From the NCBI GenBank assembly GCA_028278525.1, contig JANQEE010000033.1:1-64000 (forward strand): a DNA stretch of 64,000 bases. Reading direction: 5' to 3'. Source of the stretch: Minwuiaceae bacterium. GTDB lineage: Bacteria > Pseudomonadota > Alphaproteobacteria > Minwuiales > Minwuiaceae. Below are positions 54,643 to 64,000 of this stretch, one piece after another (within the stretch, counting starts at the first letter, position 1; each line of letters begins with the position of its first letter). A program made the position numbers and the translations under genes. The notes below the pieces were generated by a model. The model was given only the letters and a program-made list of their open reading frames with translations. It did not search any database and was not told the origin of the DNA.

Positions 54643-55784
54643 CTCAGGCCGAGCCCCCGGGCGATGATGCCACGCAGGATCTCCCGCGTGCCGCCACGCA
54701 AAGAAAACGACGGCGACACCTGGGTGAGGAAGGCGAGCACCTGCTGGAAGTCGTTGCCGTTCTCCAGCGTCGGTTCCAGTTCGCTCAGGTCCTGGGCGAT
54801 GCCGGGCAGCGACTGCTCGAACACCGCGCCCAGGTCCTTGACGACCGAGGCTTCCAGTGCCGGGCTCTTGCCGTCTTGAAGCATCCCGGCGACGGAGAGG
54901 GACATCTGCCGCAAGTTGGCCAGTTGGGCGACCAGCTTGCCGATGGCGACGGCCTGACGCTCGGTGGGATCCTGAGACGCTTCGCGTATCAGTTCCAGCA
55001 ACAGGCGAATGCAGCTTAAGTAGCGTTCCGGCCCGCTGCGCTCGAAAGCCAGCTCGGCTGTGACCTGACCCCAGCCGCCGCCTTCCGTGCCGACCAGCAT
55101 GTCGTCGGGGACGAAGGCGTCTTCGAAGATCACCTCATTGAAGTGTTCCTGACCAGCCAGATCCGGGACCGGGCGGACCGTGATACCCGGCGACTTCATG
55201 TCGACCAGGAACTGGGTCAGACCACCATGGCGGTCTTCCGGGTTCGGGTCGGTGCGGAACAGCGCGATCATGTAGTGGGTGCGGTGCGCGCCACTGGTCC
55301 AGAGCTTGGTGCCGTTCACCTTCCAGCCGCCGTCGACTTTTTCGGCCCTCGTTCGGACCGAGGCGAGGTCGGAGCCGGAATCCGGTTCGCTCATGCCGAT
55401 GCAGAAATAGCATTCGCCGCGCACGATCTGCGGCAGGAAGCGCTGGCGCTGTTCCTCCGTGCCGAAGCGCAGCAGCAGCGGGCCGCTCTGCCGGTCGGCG
55501 ACCCAGTGTGCGGAGACCGGCGCGCCCGCCGCCAGCATCTCCTCCAGCACCACGTAGCGTTCGAAGAACGTCCGCTCATGGCCGCCGTACTGCTTGGGCC
55601 AGGTCATTCCGATCCAGCCGCGTTCGCCGACCTTGCGGCTGAATTCGGGCTCGAAACCGGACCAGGAGCGGGCGCGCTTTACTTCCGGGTCGTGCAGGTT
55701 CTCGGTCAGGAAGTCGCGGACCTCGACGCGCAGTTCCTCGGCTTCCGGCGGCAGTTGGCAAGGCTCGAAATGAAAGTGCTGCAT
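54639..55784 (-). CDS. Acyl-CoA dehydrogenase (larger subunit)
   Basis: A 381-residue acyl-CoA dehydrogenase. Marks are FCIGMSEPDSGSDLASVR (about residues 126-143), NGTKLWTSGAHRTHYMIALF, and SFSLRGGTREILRGIIARGLGL with the C-terminal Glu. It is the partner of the smaller subunit next downstream and follows the esterase gene by five bases, so three genes form one transcript. The acyl-CoA substrate is not known. Confidence 0.9.
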   Translation of the reverse strand: MQHFHFEPCQLPPEAEELRVEVRDFLTENLHDPEVKRARSWSGFEPEFSRKVGERGWIGMTWPKQYGGHERTFFERYVVLEEMLAAGAPVSAHWVADRQSGPLLLRFGTEEQRQRFLPQIVRGECYFCIGMSEPDSGSDLASVRTRAEKVDGGWKVNGTKLWTSGAHRTHYMIALFRTDPNPEDRHGGLTQFLVDMKSPGITVRPVPDLAGQEHFNEVIFEDAFVPDDMLVGTEGGGWGQVTAELAFERSGPERYLSCIRLLLELIREASQDPTERQAVAIGKLVAQLANLRQMSLSVAGMLQDGKSPALEASVVKDLGAVFEQSLPGIAQDLSELEPTLENGNDFQQVLAFLTQVSPSFSLRGGTREILRGIIARGLGLR

Positions 55785-55789
55785 GGGTT

Positions 55790-56680
55790 TTAAGCGATCT
55801 TCTCGCGAATGAAGGCGCCGGCCCGCGCCGTGGCGTCGCGGCCTTCCGACAACATCGGCGCGAACAGGTGCCAGACATGGATCATGTCGTCCCAGGCTTC
55901 CAGCGTGACATCCACGCCAGCGGCCTTGGCGCGCGTCTCGAGGCGGGTGGAATCGTCGAGTAGGACTTCCGCCGTGCCGACCTGGATCAGCAGCGGCGGC
56001 AGGCCGGCGAGATCGGCATTGAGCTGTGTCGCCAGGGGCGACTTCGGATCGGCGCCGTTCAGATAATGATTGGCGAACCAGGTCAGGGCTTCCGGCTGGA
56101 TCAGGGGGTCCTCGTCGGCCTTGGTGCGCATGCTGTTGCCGCTGCCTTCCATGTCGGTCCAGGGCGAAATGCAGTAGCCCATGGCCGGCAATGGCTCGCC
56201 CGCGTCGCGCAACGCGACCAGGGTTGCGACGGTCAGGCCGCCGCCCGCGGAATCGCCGGCAATCGCCGTCTTGGCCGGTGTCGCGCCGTTGGCCATCAGC
56301 CACTTATAGGCGGCGACCGCGTCGTCGACGGCGGCCGGGAACGGATGTTCCGGCGCCAGGCGATAGTCGATCAGCAGGACCCGCGCGCCGGAGGCCTGCG
56401 ATACGTCGTAGGCCAGCCTGCGGTGCGTGGCGATCGAGCCGATGACGTAGCCACCGCCGTGCAGGTAGAGGACGGAGCGGCTGGAATCGGCGCCGGGCGC
56501 GCTGACGAACTCGGCCGGCACGCCGCCGGCGTCGACCGTTGTCCGTTCCGCGTCGTCGGGAACCGGCAGATACTTGATCAGGTCGTTGAACCTTTCCCGC
56601 ATCTCGTCCGGTGTCGGGTTCTCAAGCTGTTCCCGGGACGTTAATAGCCCTATGAGACCTTCCAGTTCCGTTGCCGTCAT
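55790..56680 (-). CDS. HSL-family alpha/beta-hydrolase (esterase)
   Basis: A 296-residue esterase of the hormone-sensitive-lipase group. The oxyanion motif is YLHGGGYVIGS, the nucleophile GDSAGGGL, with acid Asp in EDPLIQPEALTW or the later VLLDDS strand, and a His in the IHVWHLFA segment. GGGAGA lies upstream of the ATG chosen. The first gene of the unit with two acyl-CoA dehydrogenases, it may release an acid for CoA activation. Confidence 0.9.
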   Translation of the reverse strand: MTATELEGLIGLLTSREQLENPTPDEMRERFNDLIKYLPVPDDAERTTVDAGGVPAEFVSAPGADSSRSVLYLHGGGYVIGSIATHRRLAYDVSQASGARVLLIDYRLAPEHPFPAAVDDAVAAYKWLMANGATPAKTAIAGDSAGGGLTVATLVALRDAGEPLPAMGYCISPWTDMEGSGNSMRTKADEDPLIQPEALTWFANHYLNGADPKSPLATQLNADLAGLPPLLIQVGTAEVLLDDSTRLETRAKAAGVDVTLEAWDDMIHVWHLFAPMLSEGRDATARAGAFIREKIA

Positions 56681-56790
56681 TGCCGATCTTCTCCCTAGTT
56701 GAGCCGCTTCACTACCATGAAGTCGCGGGCGATGGCAGGCCACCCCCCGGTTCCGTTATGATCTGCGCCGAACCAGGGGAGGGTCAACCG

Positions 56791-58212
56791 GTGTCCGACG
56801 AAATTGCTTACATGACGGCGACAGATTTGATTGCCTGCTACCGCAGGGGCGCGCTGTCGCCGAGCGAGGCGATCGAGGTGGTGCTGGCCAGGCTGGAAAA
56901 GCTGGAACCCGGCCTGAATGCCTTTCAATTGGTCGATGCCGAAGCGGCGCGAACCGCGGCGGTCCAATCGACGGAGCGCTGGGCCAAGGGGGCGCCGTGC
57001 GGCGCGCTGGACGGCGTGCCGATCAGTATCAAGGACATCATTCCAACCCTGGGCTGGCCGACCCGGTCGGGATCGCTGACCACGCCGGAAGGGCCCGGCG
57101 AATTCGATGCGCCGTGCGTGGCGCGACTGCGTGAAGCCGGCGCGGTTCTGTTCGGCAAGACCACGACGCCGGAATTCGGCTGGAAGGGGATGACCGATTC
57201 TCCGCTTAAAGGCGTGACCCGCAACCCCTGGAACCTGGCCCATACGCCGGGCGGATCCAGCGGCGGCGCCGGTGCGGCCATGGCCGCGGGAATCGGCGCG
57301 CTGGCGCACGGCAACGACGGCGGCGGGTCGGTACGAATTCCGTCCAGCTATTGCGGCCTGTACGGCCTGAAGCCGACCTTCGGGCGGGTGCCGCACCATC
57401 CCCAGGACAGCCCGTTCAGCACGCTATCGGCAAGCGGACCGCTGGCGCGGTCGGTCGCCGATGCGGCTTTGATGCTGAACGAAATGGCGAAACCGGACGC
57501 ACGCGACTGGTACGCCTTGCCCTATGACGGCCGCGACTACCTGGCCGACCTGGATGCCGGCGTCGCCGGCCTGAAAATCGGATTGAGCACCAACCTCGGC
57601 GGCGCCGAGGTGGTGCCCGAGGTGCTGGAAACAGTCACCCACGCCGCCAACAGGTTCGCCGATCTGGGCGCCGAGGTGACGGAGGTCGGGCCGGTGATCG
57701 AACCGCTGCGCCCGATCTTCGAGGACTATTGGCTGGCCGGATTCGGGTTCACCTTGTCGAAAGTTGCGCCGGAGAAACGCGACCTGCTGGAGCCGAGGTT
57801 CCGGGAACTTGCGGAGCGGGGCGCGGCCGGCAGCAAGGAAGCCGCCTTCGCCGGCATGGTGGCAAGGGCCGCCCTCGGCAGCACGTTCAGTCAGTTCCAC
57901 GAGACCTTCGATCTGCTGCTGACGCCGACCATGCCAACCCCGCCGCCAACCGCCGACACGCCGTACCACTCAGAGCAGTTCGACCGCTGGCATCACGCCG
58001 TCCCGTTCACGGTGCCGTTCAACCTGACGGGCCAGCCGGCAGCATCGGTGCCCTGCGGTCTGACCGTGTCCGGCCTGCCGGTCGGATTGCAGATCGTCGG
58101 CCCGCGCTATTCGGAGGCCTTGATCTTAAGGGCGATGCGGGCATTCGAGCGGGCGGCGCCGGTCGCCTGGCCGAACCCGGCAATCAACGCCAGCCTCGCT
58201 ACGATCAATTAG
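56791..58212 (+). CDS. Amidase (amidase-signature family)
   Basis: A 473-residue hydrolase. The catalytic triad is visible: Lys in ISIKDII, and two Ser in GGSSGGAGAAMAAG and GGSVRIPSSYCGLYGLKP. The GTG start has a GGGGAGGG ribosome site 8 bases upstream; upstream ATGs lie in frame but lack one. It is divergent from the esterase and overlaps the stop of the convergent enoyl-CoA hydratase by four bases. It cleaves an unknown amide. Confidence 0.92.
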   Translation: MSDEIAYMTATDLIACYRRGALSPSEAIEVVLARLEKLEPGLNAFQLVDAEAARTAAVQSTERWAKGAPCGALDGVPISIKDIIPTLGWPTRSGSLTTPEGPGEFDAPCVARLREAGAVLFGKTTTPEFGWKGMTDSPLKGVTRNPWNLAHTPGGSSGGAGAAMAAGIGALAHGNDGGGSVRIPSSYCGLYGLKPTFGRVPHHPQDSPFSTLSASGPLARSVADAALMLNEMAKPDARDWYALPYDGRDYLADLDAGVAGLKIGLSTNLGGAEVVPEVLETVTHAANRFADLGAEVTEVGPVIEPLRPIFEDYWLAGFGFTLSKVAPEKRDLLEPRFRELAERGAAGSKEAAFAGMVARAALGSTFSQFHETFDLLLTPTMPTPPPTADTPYHSEQFDRWHHAVPFTVPFNLTGQPAASVPCGLTVSGLPVGLQIVGPRYSEALILRAMRAFERAAPVAWPNPAINASLATIN

Positions 58213-59045
58213 CGACCGGTGAAGGCAGGCGCCCGTTTCTCTATGAAATGATCGACGCCTTCCTTGAAGTCCTCGCTGTCGAAGCTGAGCGTCATCTCGT
58301 GGTCGCCGACTTCGACGGCGGTATCCAGATCCTGCAGCATCGCCGCATAGATCTGCTGTTTCATGACCCGCATCGAACGCGGCGACACCAACGTCGCGAG
58401 TTCGGTTGCGTAGGCACGGACATCGTCCATAAAAGTCGCGGCCGGGAACACTTTGTTCACCAGCCCCATCTGCAGGGCTTCGTCGGCCCGGACCTTGCGC
58501 GCCGACATCAGAAGATCCAGGGCATTGGCGGGGCCGACGAGCTGCGGCAGCATCCAACTGATGCCGTGCTCGGCAACCAAGCCGCGGCGCGAGAAGGCGG
58601 TTGTGAACATGGCGGCGTCCGAGGCGAACCGCATGTCGGCATAGAGGGTCAGGACAAGCCCGATGCCGGCGCATGGCCCGTTGATGGCGGCGATAATCGG
58701 TTTCGGCACGGTCGGGTAATAAGTATTGCGCCGCGCGAAGTCTTTCGGCAGGTCCAGGCCGCCGGCAACGGGCCCGACCGGGATCGTCTCCAGTTCGGCG
58801 TTGCGGCCCTCGGCGCCTTTCAGGGCCGTCTTGTTCAGGCTCGACATGTCCGCGCCGGCGCAATAGCCGCGGCCGGCGCCAGTCAGGACGATCACCCGGA
58901 CCGCGTCGTCGCCGCTGGCTTCCTCCAACGCCATCCGAACTTCCCGCTCCATCACGCGGGTCCAGGCGTTCAACTTGTCAGGCCGATTAAGCGTGATCGT
59001 GGCGATGCCGTCTTCGATGTCGTAGAGAATTTCCTCAAAAGCCAT
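58209..59045 (-). CDS. Enoyl-CoA hydratase/isomerase family protein
   Basis: A 278-residue crotonase. LNRPDKLNAWTRVMEREVRM, GRGYCAGADMSSL (oxyanion region) and INGPCAGIGLVLTLYADMRF are visible, and SRRGLVAEHGISWMLPQLVG shows the family Glu. A GGAGGG lies upstream of the ATG. An earlier in-frame start at 59171 is not supported. It is divergent from the next enoyl-CoA hydratase gene. Confidence 0.9.
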   Translation of the reverse strand: MAFEEILYDIEDGIATITLNRPDKLNAWTRVMEREVRMALEEASGDDAVRVIVLTGAGRGYCAGADMSSLNKTALKGAEGRNAELETIPVGPVAGGLDLPKDFARRNTYYPTVPKPIIAAINGPCAGIGLVLTLYADMRFASDAAMFTTAFSRRGLVAEHGISWMLPQLVGPANALDLLMSARKVRADEALQMGLVNKVFPAATFMDDVRAYATELATLVSPRSMRVMKQQIYAAMLQDLDTAVEVGDHEMTLSFDSEDFKEGVDHFIEKRAPAFTGR

Positions 59046-59169
59046 GGCGCGTCCCTCCAATTCGTTGTCCGAGCGTGTTGTCCATAGAGTAGAGCGAGGC
59101 GCCGGGCCGACCAAGGGGCAACGGACCGCCGTCTTGGACGTATCGGCCGGCCCCCATATGATGCTGGCC

Positions 59170-59985
59170 ATGTCAGATTATCCCGAATGCGAAACGCTGC
59201 TGCTCCGCCGCCAAGGCTGGCGGCTGGAAGTGACGCTCAACCGGCCCGAAACCCGCAACGCCCTGACCCACCAAATGATGCGGGAGATCGGCGCGGTGGT
59301 GGACCGGGTGGCGGATGATGAAACCGTCCGGGCGTTGGTCCTGCGCGGCGCCGGCGGTCATTTTTCGGCCGGCGGCGACGTCAATTTCATGACCGACCTG
59401 CCGCCGCCGCCCGCGCCGGGCCAAGTGGATCCGCTAGTCGAGCCTTACCGTTATTTCGGCGACGTGCTGGTCAAGCTCAACCATCTGCCGCAGGCGGTGA
59501 TCGCCGTGGTCGAAGGCAACGCCGTTGGCGGCGGGTTCGGTATGGTCTGCTGCTCCGACGTGGTGATCGTGCTGGAGAAGGCGACCTTCGGCATCCCCGA
59601 AGCGCGACTCGGCTTCATTCCATCCCAGATCATTCCGTTTATCGTGCGACGCGCGGGCAGCGCCACGATCCGCCGTCTGGCGGTAACCGCCCAGCGGCTG
59701 AGCGGCCGTGAGGCGCTAGCGCACGGTATCGCCCACTACTGCTGCGAGACGCCTGAACAGGCGGAGGCAATTCTCAACGACGTCCTGGTGGAGATCGGCC
59801 AATGCGAGCCGAGCGCGATCGCGACCGTCAAACGCCTGGTGTTGGCCGCGGAAGACACGCCGGTCGATGCGGTACTGGACGACGCCGCACAAAGCCTGGT
59901 TGATCTTTTGCGCACGTCCGAGGCGCGGGAAGGTATGGCTGCTTTCCTGGAGAAGCGTCCTCCGCCGTGGGCGAACTCGACGTGA
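59170..59985 (+). CDS. Enoyl-CoA hydratase/isomerase family protein
   Basis: A 271-residue crotonase with LEVTLNRPETRNALTHQMMR, GGHFSAGGDVNFM and EGNAVGGGFGMVCCSDVVIV. FGIPEARLGFIPSQIIPFIV gives the family Glu region. Several ATGs (59158, 59161, 59170) are possible and none has a clear ribosome site. It is divergent from the gene at 58209-59045. The two probably act on related CoA esters. Confidence 0.88.
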   Translation: MSDYPECETLLLRRQGWRLEVTLNRPETRNALTHQMMREIGAVVDRVADDETVRALVLRGAGGHFSAGGDVNFMTDLPPPPAPGQVDPLVEPYRYFGDVLVKLNHLPQAVIAVVEGNAVGGGFGMVCCSDVVIVLEKATFGIPEARLGFIPSQIIPFIVRRAGSATIRRLAVTAQRLSGREALAHGIAHYCCETPEQAEAILNDVLVEIGQCEPSAIATVKRLVLAAEDTPVDAVLDDAAQSLVDLLRTSEAREGMAAFLEKRPPPWANST

Positions 59986-59995
59986 ACGCCGATGT

Positions 59996-60646
59996 TCAGC
60001 TGCGGCTGCCCCAGAACAGCTCTTTCTTCAGAGGACCGATGTTGATGTAAAACAGCATTCCGGTCCGGCGGTAGCCAAAGCGTTTCACCATGACGATGCT
60101 CGACCGGTTTTCCGGCGCGACCACGGCTACGGCGCGACGATAGCCCTGCTTGTAGACATCTATGTTGGCCCACGTCCTCACCCAAGGCAGTAGCCGCCGG
60201 CCGCGGTATTCCGGATCGGTGTGGGCCTCGAAAAAGTAGACCTGATCAGGTTCGAGTGTCAGCGCGCGTCCCAGGAAATCCAGCCATACGCTGCCGGTGC
60301 CGAACCACAAACTGCTTATCAGGCGTCCGTCCAGGCGGGCGGCGTAACAGCGTTGGCCGTCGGCCAAGCGTTTCCGAAATGCCGCGGGTGAGGTATGCCG
60401 CTGGAACGCGGTGTACTGTTCTGCGTCGTCGGGCCCGAGTTCGTCGAATTCGAGTGGGAGACCGACATCGGCCGGCTCGTCAAGCTGCTTTAATGGCCGT
60501 ACATACCAGCCGGCACACCAGTTGCCAGTGCGATATCCGGCCGCCGCAACAATACGTAACAACAGATTGCCGAGGCTTTCATGCCGCAGAACCTGCCGGA
60601 TTCGGGCAGACGCCCCAATTCGGTTGCTCGAACTGGCCTCGCTCAT
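59996..60646 (-). CDS. GNAT-family acetyltransferase
   Basis: A 216-residue protein. The C-terminal half has the GNAT acetyl-CoA site (DPEYRGRRLLPWVRTWANID) and the late ENRSSIVMVKRFGYRRTG strand-helix. The N-terminal 60 residues form an extra helical lead. A GAGGAG lies 6 bases before the ATG. The substrate is unknown. Between it and the acyl-CoA ligase gene (60647-60888) I see no gene. Confidence 0.75.
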   Translation of the reverse strand: MSEASSSNRIGASARIRQVLRHESLGNLLLRIVAAAGYRTGNWCAGWYVRPLKQLDEPADVGLPLEFDELGPDDAEQYTAFQRHTSPAAFRKRLADGQRCYAARLDGRLISSLWFGTGSVWLDFLGRALTLEPDQVYFFEAHTDPEYRGRRLLPWVRTWANIDVYKQGYRRAVAVVAPENRSSIVMVKRFGYRRTGMLFYINIGPLKKELFWGSRS

Positions 60647-60888
60647 GGCCACTCCTCGCTACGCCCGCCAGCCATGGAGCCGGCGACCTCAAAGCTACTG
60701 TGAGATCCATACTACGTTGTAAATATAGTTTCAAGGCCAGCGAGTTGGCAGGTTTGCACATTGCGGAACGCAGTAGCGCATCCTGGTTGAGCTAACAGGC
60801 GTCGAAAGACACCGCAGACGCATGCGGTGCCCAATTCGGCCAGCGGTTTGCGCCTGTTGCGAAGCGCCGATTGTCGACTGTTAGCCGA

Positions 60889-62583
<1,695 letters not shown>

Positions 62584-62643
62584 TTCTGGTTCCTCCCGGC
62601 CCTGTCTTACACGGGCATTTCGTATTCTTGATTTCGAGTATTG

Positions 62644-63084
62644 TCAGGCGGTGCGCTCAATCAACCCTTCCAGCAGCCGTTTCAGCTGCGACGTCTGCTC
62701 GTCGCCCCAGCTTTCCACCAGGCTGGCCTGATGGTCGGCCACCAGACGGTCCAAGCGTTCGTTTAAAGCACGGCCATGGTCGGACAGGAAAATCATAACC
62801 TTACGGCGATCCGTGGGATCGGCGACGCGGTAAACCAGTGCGCTAGAGACCATACGGTCGACGGTCTTGGTCAATGTCGGATGGTTCATCAGCACCGTGT
62901 CGGCCAGATCCCCCATCGACCGGCCGTTGCCGTCGGCCAGGGTTTTGAGAATCCGCCATTGTTCCAGCGGCACGCCCTCGCCGCGCAGCTCGGTTTCCAG
63001 TTGCCGGCTTATCTGCCGGTCGGCCTGGGCCAAAAGGTAGGCAAGGTATTCGTTTATCGGGACATCGTTGCGAATATCCGTCAT
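62644..63084 (-). CDS. MarR-family transcriptional regulator
   Basis: A 146-residue regulator with the winged HTH EQWRILKTLADGNGRSMGDL, then VLMNHPTLTKTVDRMVSSAL and the wing RVADPTDRRKVMIFLSDHG. It is of the subtype often linked to hydroxycinnamate or acyl-CoA genes. The synthetase gene follows. The divergent promoter region (63085-63271) has TTGAA/TTCAA half-sites but no convincing full palindrome. Confidence 0.9.
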   Translation of the reverse strand: MTDIRNDVPINEYLAYLLAQADRQISRQLETELRGEGVPLEQWRILKTLADGNGRSMGDLADTVLMNHPTLTKTVDRMVSSALVYRVADPTDRRKVMIFLSDHGRALNERLDRLVADHQASLVESWGDEQTSQLKRLLEGLIERTA

Positions 63085-63271
63085 GGAATCACATCATTGC
63101 TTGAAGGCGAAACTTTATCTTTTTCAAAGATTAATAGGGATGCTACCGCAGTTTGCAAGGAAGAATCTGTTCGCCCGCGCGCTTAGCCAGATACCGATGG
63201 GGTTGCCAGCCGTCGTGTTCTGCGCCGACAATATCCGCTGCCGCATAGGGGCGGCGAAAACAGGCCCAAGG

Positions 63272-64000
63272 ATGCCGACGACCGAGACACCGATCCAGTT
63301 TCGCGACTTTCCCGGACACGCGATTTCGCCTGTCGGGCGGATCGGGTTGGATACGCCGCGCGGGTTGCGGCGCACCAGGCGCGACCCGTTACGGGTCGGA
63401 CTGCTGATTCCGCTCTGCGGCCCGGCCGGTCTATGGGGTCCCTCCTGCCAATGCAGCGCGGAACTGGCGGCGGCGGAAATTAACCGGGACGGCGGAATCC
63501 TGGGCCGCGAGGTGGAACTCGTGCTGGCCGATGCGGGCGGCGACCCGGCCGACGTCGCGCGTGAGGTCGGCGATCTGGTGGATGACGGCGAAATCGATGC
63601 GGTCGTCGGCATGCATATCAGTGCCGTCCGGCTCGCCCTGGTGAAAGCGCTGCGGGCACGCATCCCCTATGTCTACACGCCGCTCTATGAGGGCGGCGAA
63701 CGGCGACTTGGCGTGTTTGCCACGGGCGAGACGCCGGACCAGCAATTGCGTCCCGCCATCGCGTGGCTGGGCGAGCGGAAACGGGCGCGTCGTTGGTACC
63801 TGATCGGCAATGACTACGTGTGGCCGCGGGTGTCGCACCGGGCGGCGAAGAAGTTCATCGCGGCTGCCGGCGGCATCGTTGTCGGCGAGTCCTATGTTCC
63901 CTACGGCAGCGAGAACCACGCGTCGGAATTGGAGGCGATCCGGGCGGCGAAGCCGGACGCCGTGCTGATATCGCTGGTCGGCGGCGACGCGGTGACGTTC
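63272..64000 (+). CDS. Type-I periplasmic-binding-fold protein (AmiC/urea-SBP-like), cut by window end
   Basis: At least 243 residues, continuing past the window. The fold starts after about 45 residues: LRVGLLIPLCGPAGLWGPSC, then NRDGGILGREVELVLADAGG and the typical RARIPYVYTPLYEGG. It matches amide- and urea-type ABC solute-binding proteins or the cytosolic sensor AmiC. No signal peptide is visible, which favours an AmiC-like sensor. The start is uncertain. Confidence 0.75.
   Translation, partial: MPTTETPIQFRDFPGHAISPVGRIGLDTPRGLRRTRRDPLRVGLLIPLCGPAGLWGPSCQCSAELAAAEINRDGGILGREVELVLADAGGDPADVAREVGDLVDDGEIDAVVGMHISAVRLALVKALRARIPYVYTPLYEGGERRLGVFATGETPDQQLRPAIAWLGERKRARRWYLIGNDYVWPRVSHRAAKKFIAAAGGIVVGESYVPYGSENHASELEAIRAAKPDAVLISLVGGDAVTF

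Overview
The window looks like chromosomal DNA of a high-GC alphaproteobacterium, most likely from the Rhodospirillales or a related marine or soil lineage. That placement is an inference. It rests on the high GC, the dense beta-oxidation-type gene content, the alphaproteobacterial palindromic repeat families (for example the element whose translation reads FRRRPES), and a RutR-controlled reductive pyrimidine pathway. I see no rRNA, tRNA, CRISPR array, prophage or intact insertion sequence.

Layout. 1-8.3 kb: porin-like protein, MaoC dehydratase, DUF1971 protein, TetR and LysR regulators, enoyl-CoA hydratase, CmcJ/NvfI-type oxygenase, globin and a PEP-CTERM-like exported protein. 8.3-17 kb: sodium/solute symporter, PPOX flavoprotein, amidohydrolase, periplasmic MORN protein, serine hydrolase, membrane-anchored methyltransferase, MFS exporter and HCCA-isomerase-like protein. 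17.07-18.2 kb: a thioredoxin-fold protein read through an in-frame UGA in the active site (W-U-G-C-R). A hairpin fitting a bacterial SECIS follows the UGA, so this is very probably a selenoprotein. 18.2-27.1 kb: an accessory region packed with palindromic and MITE-like repeats. It holds an Imm49-like immunity protein, a C-terminal remnant of a second copy of the selenoprotein, and an AT-rich gene for a nucleoside-phosphorylase-fold/STAND-like protein that resembles anti-phage effectors. It also holds lipoprotein genes and a TetR-linked linalool-dehydratase-like gene. 27.1-38.6 kb: acyl-CoA dehydrogenase, SMP-30 lactonase, a GntR regulator, an oligopeptide-type ABC transporter (its second ATPase lies on the opposite strand) and an acyl-CoA ligase.

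38.6-48.9 kb is a pyrimidine-degradation cluster: RutR, a perfect RutR box, PreT-PreA dihydropyrimidine dehydrogenase, a ureidopropionase-type amidase, and an NMT1/THI5-type ABC transporter ending in a clear rho-independent terminator. Dihydropyrimidinase follows on the other strand with its own degenerate RutR box. Together the genes take up a pyrimidine-like compound, reduce it, open the ring and hydrolyse the carbamoyl product.

49-64 kb: AsnC/Lrp regulator divergent from phenylalanine hydroxylase, an FAD amine oxidase, a 564-residue protein of unknown family, a pair of overlapping acyl-CoA dehydrogenase genes (possible heteromer) with an HSL-type esterase, an amidase, two enoyl-CoA hydratases, a GNAT acetyltransferase, a MarR-acyl-CoA ligase unit, and a type-I periplasmic-binding-protein-like gene cut by the window end.

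The two most notable features are the selenocysteine redoxin with its decayed paralogue, and the AT-rich nucleosidase/STAND-like gene beside an orphan immunity-like gene.
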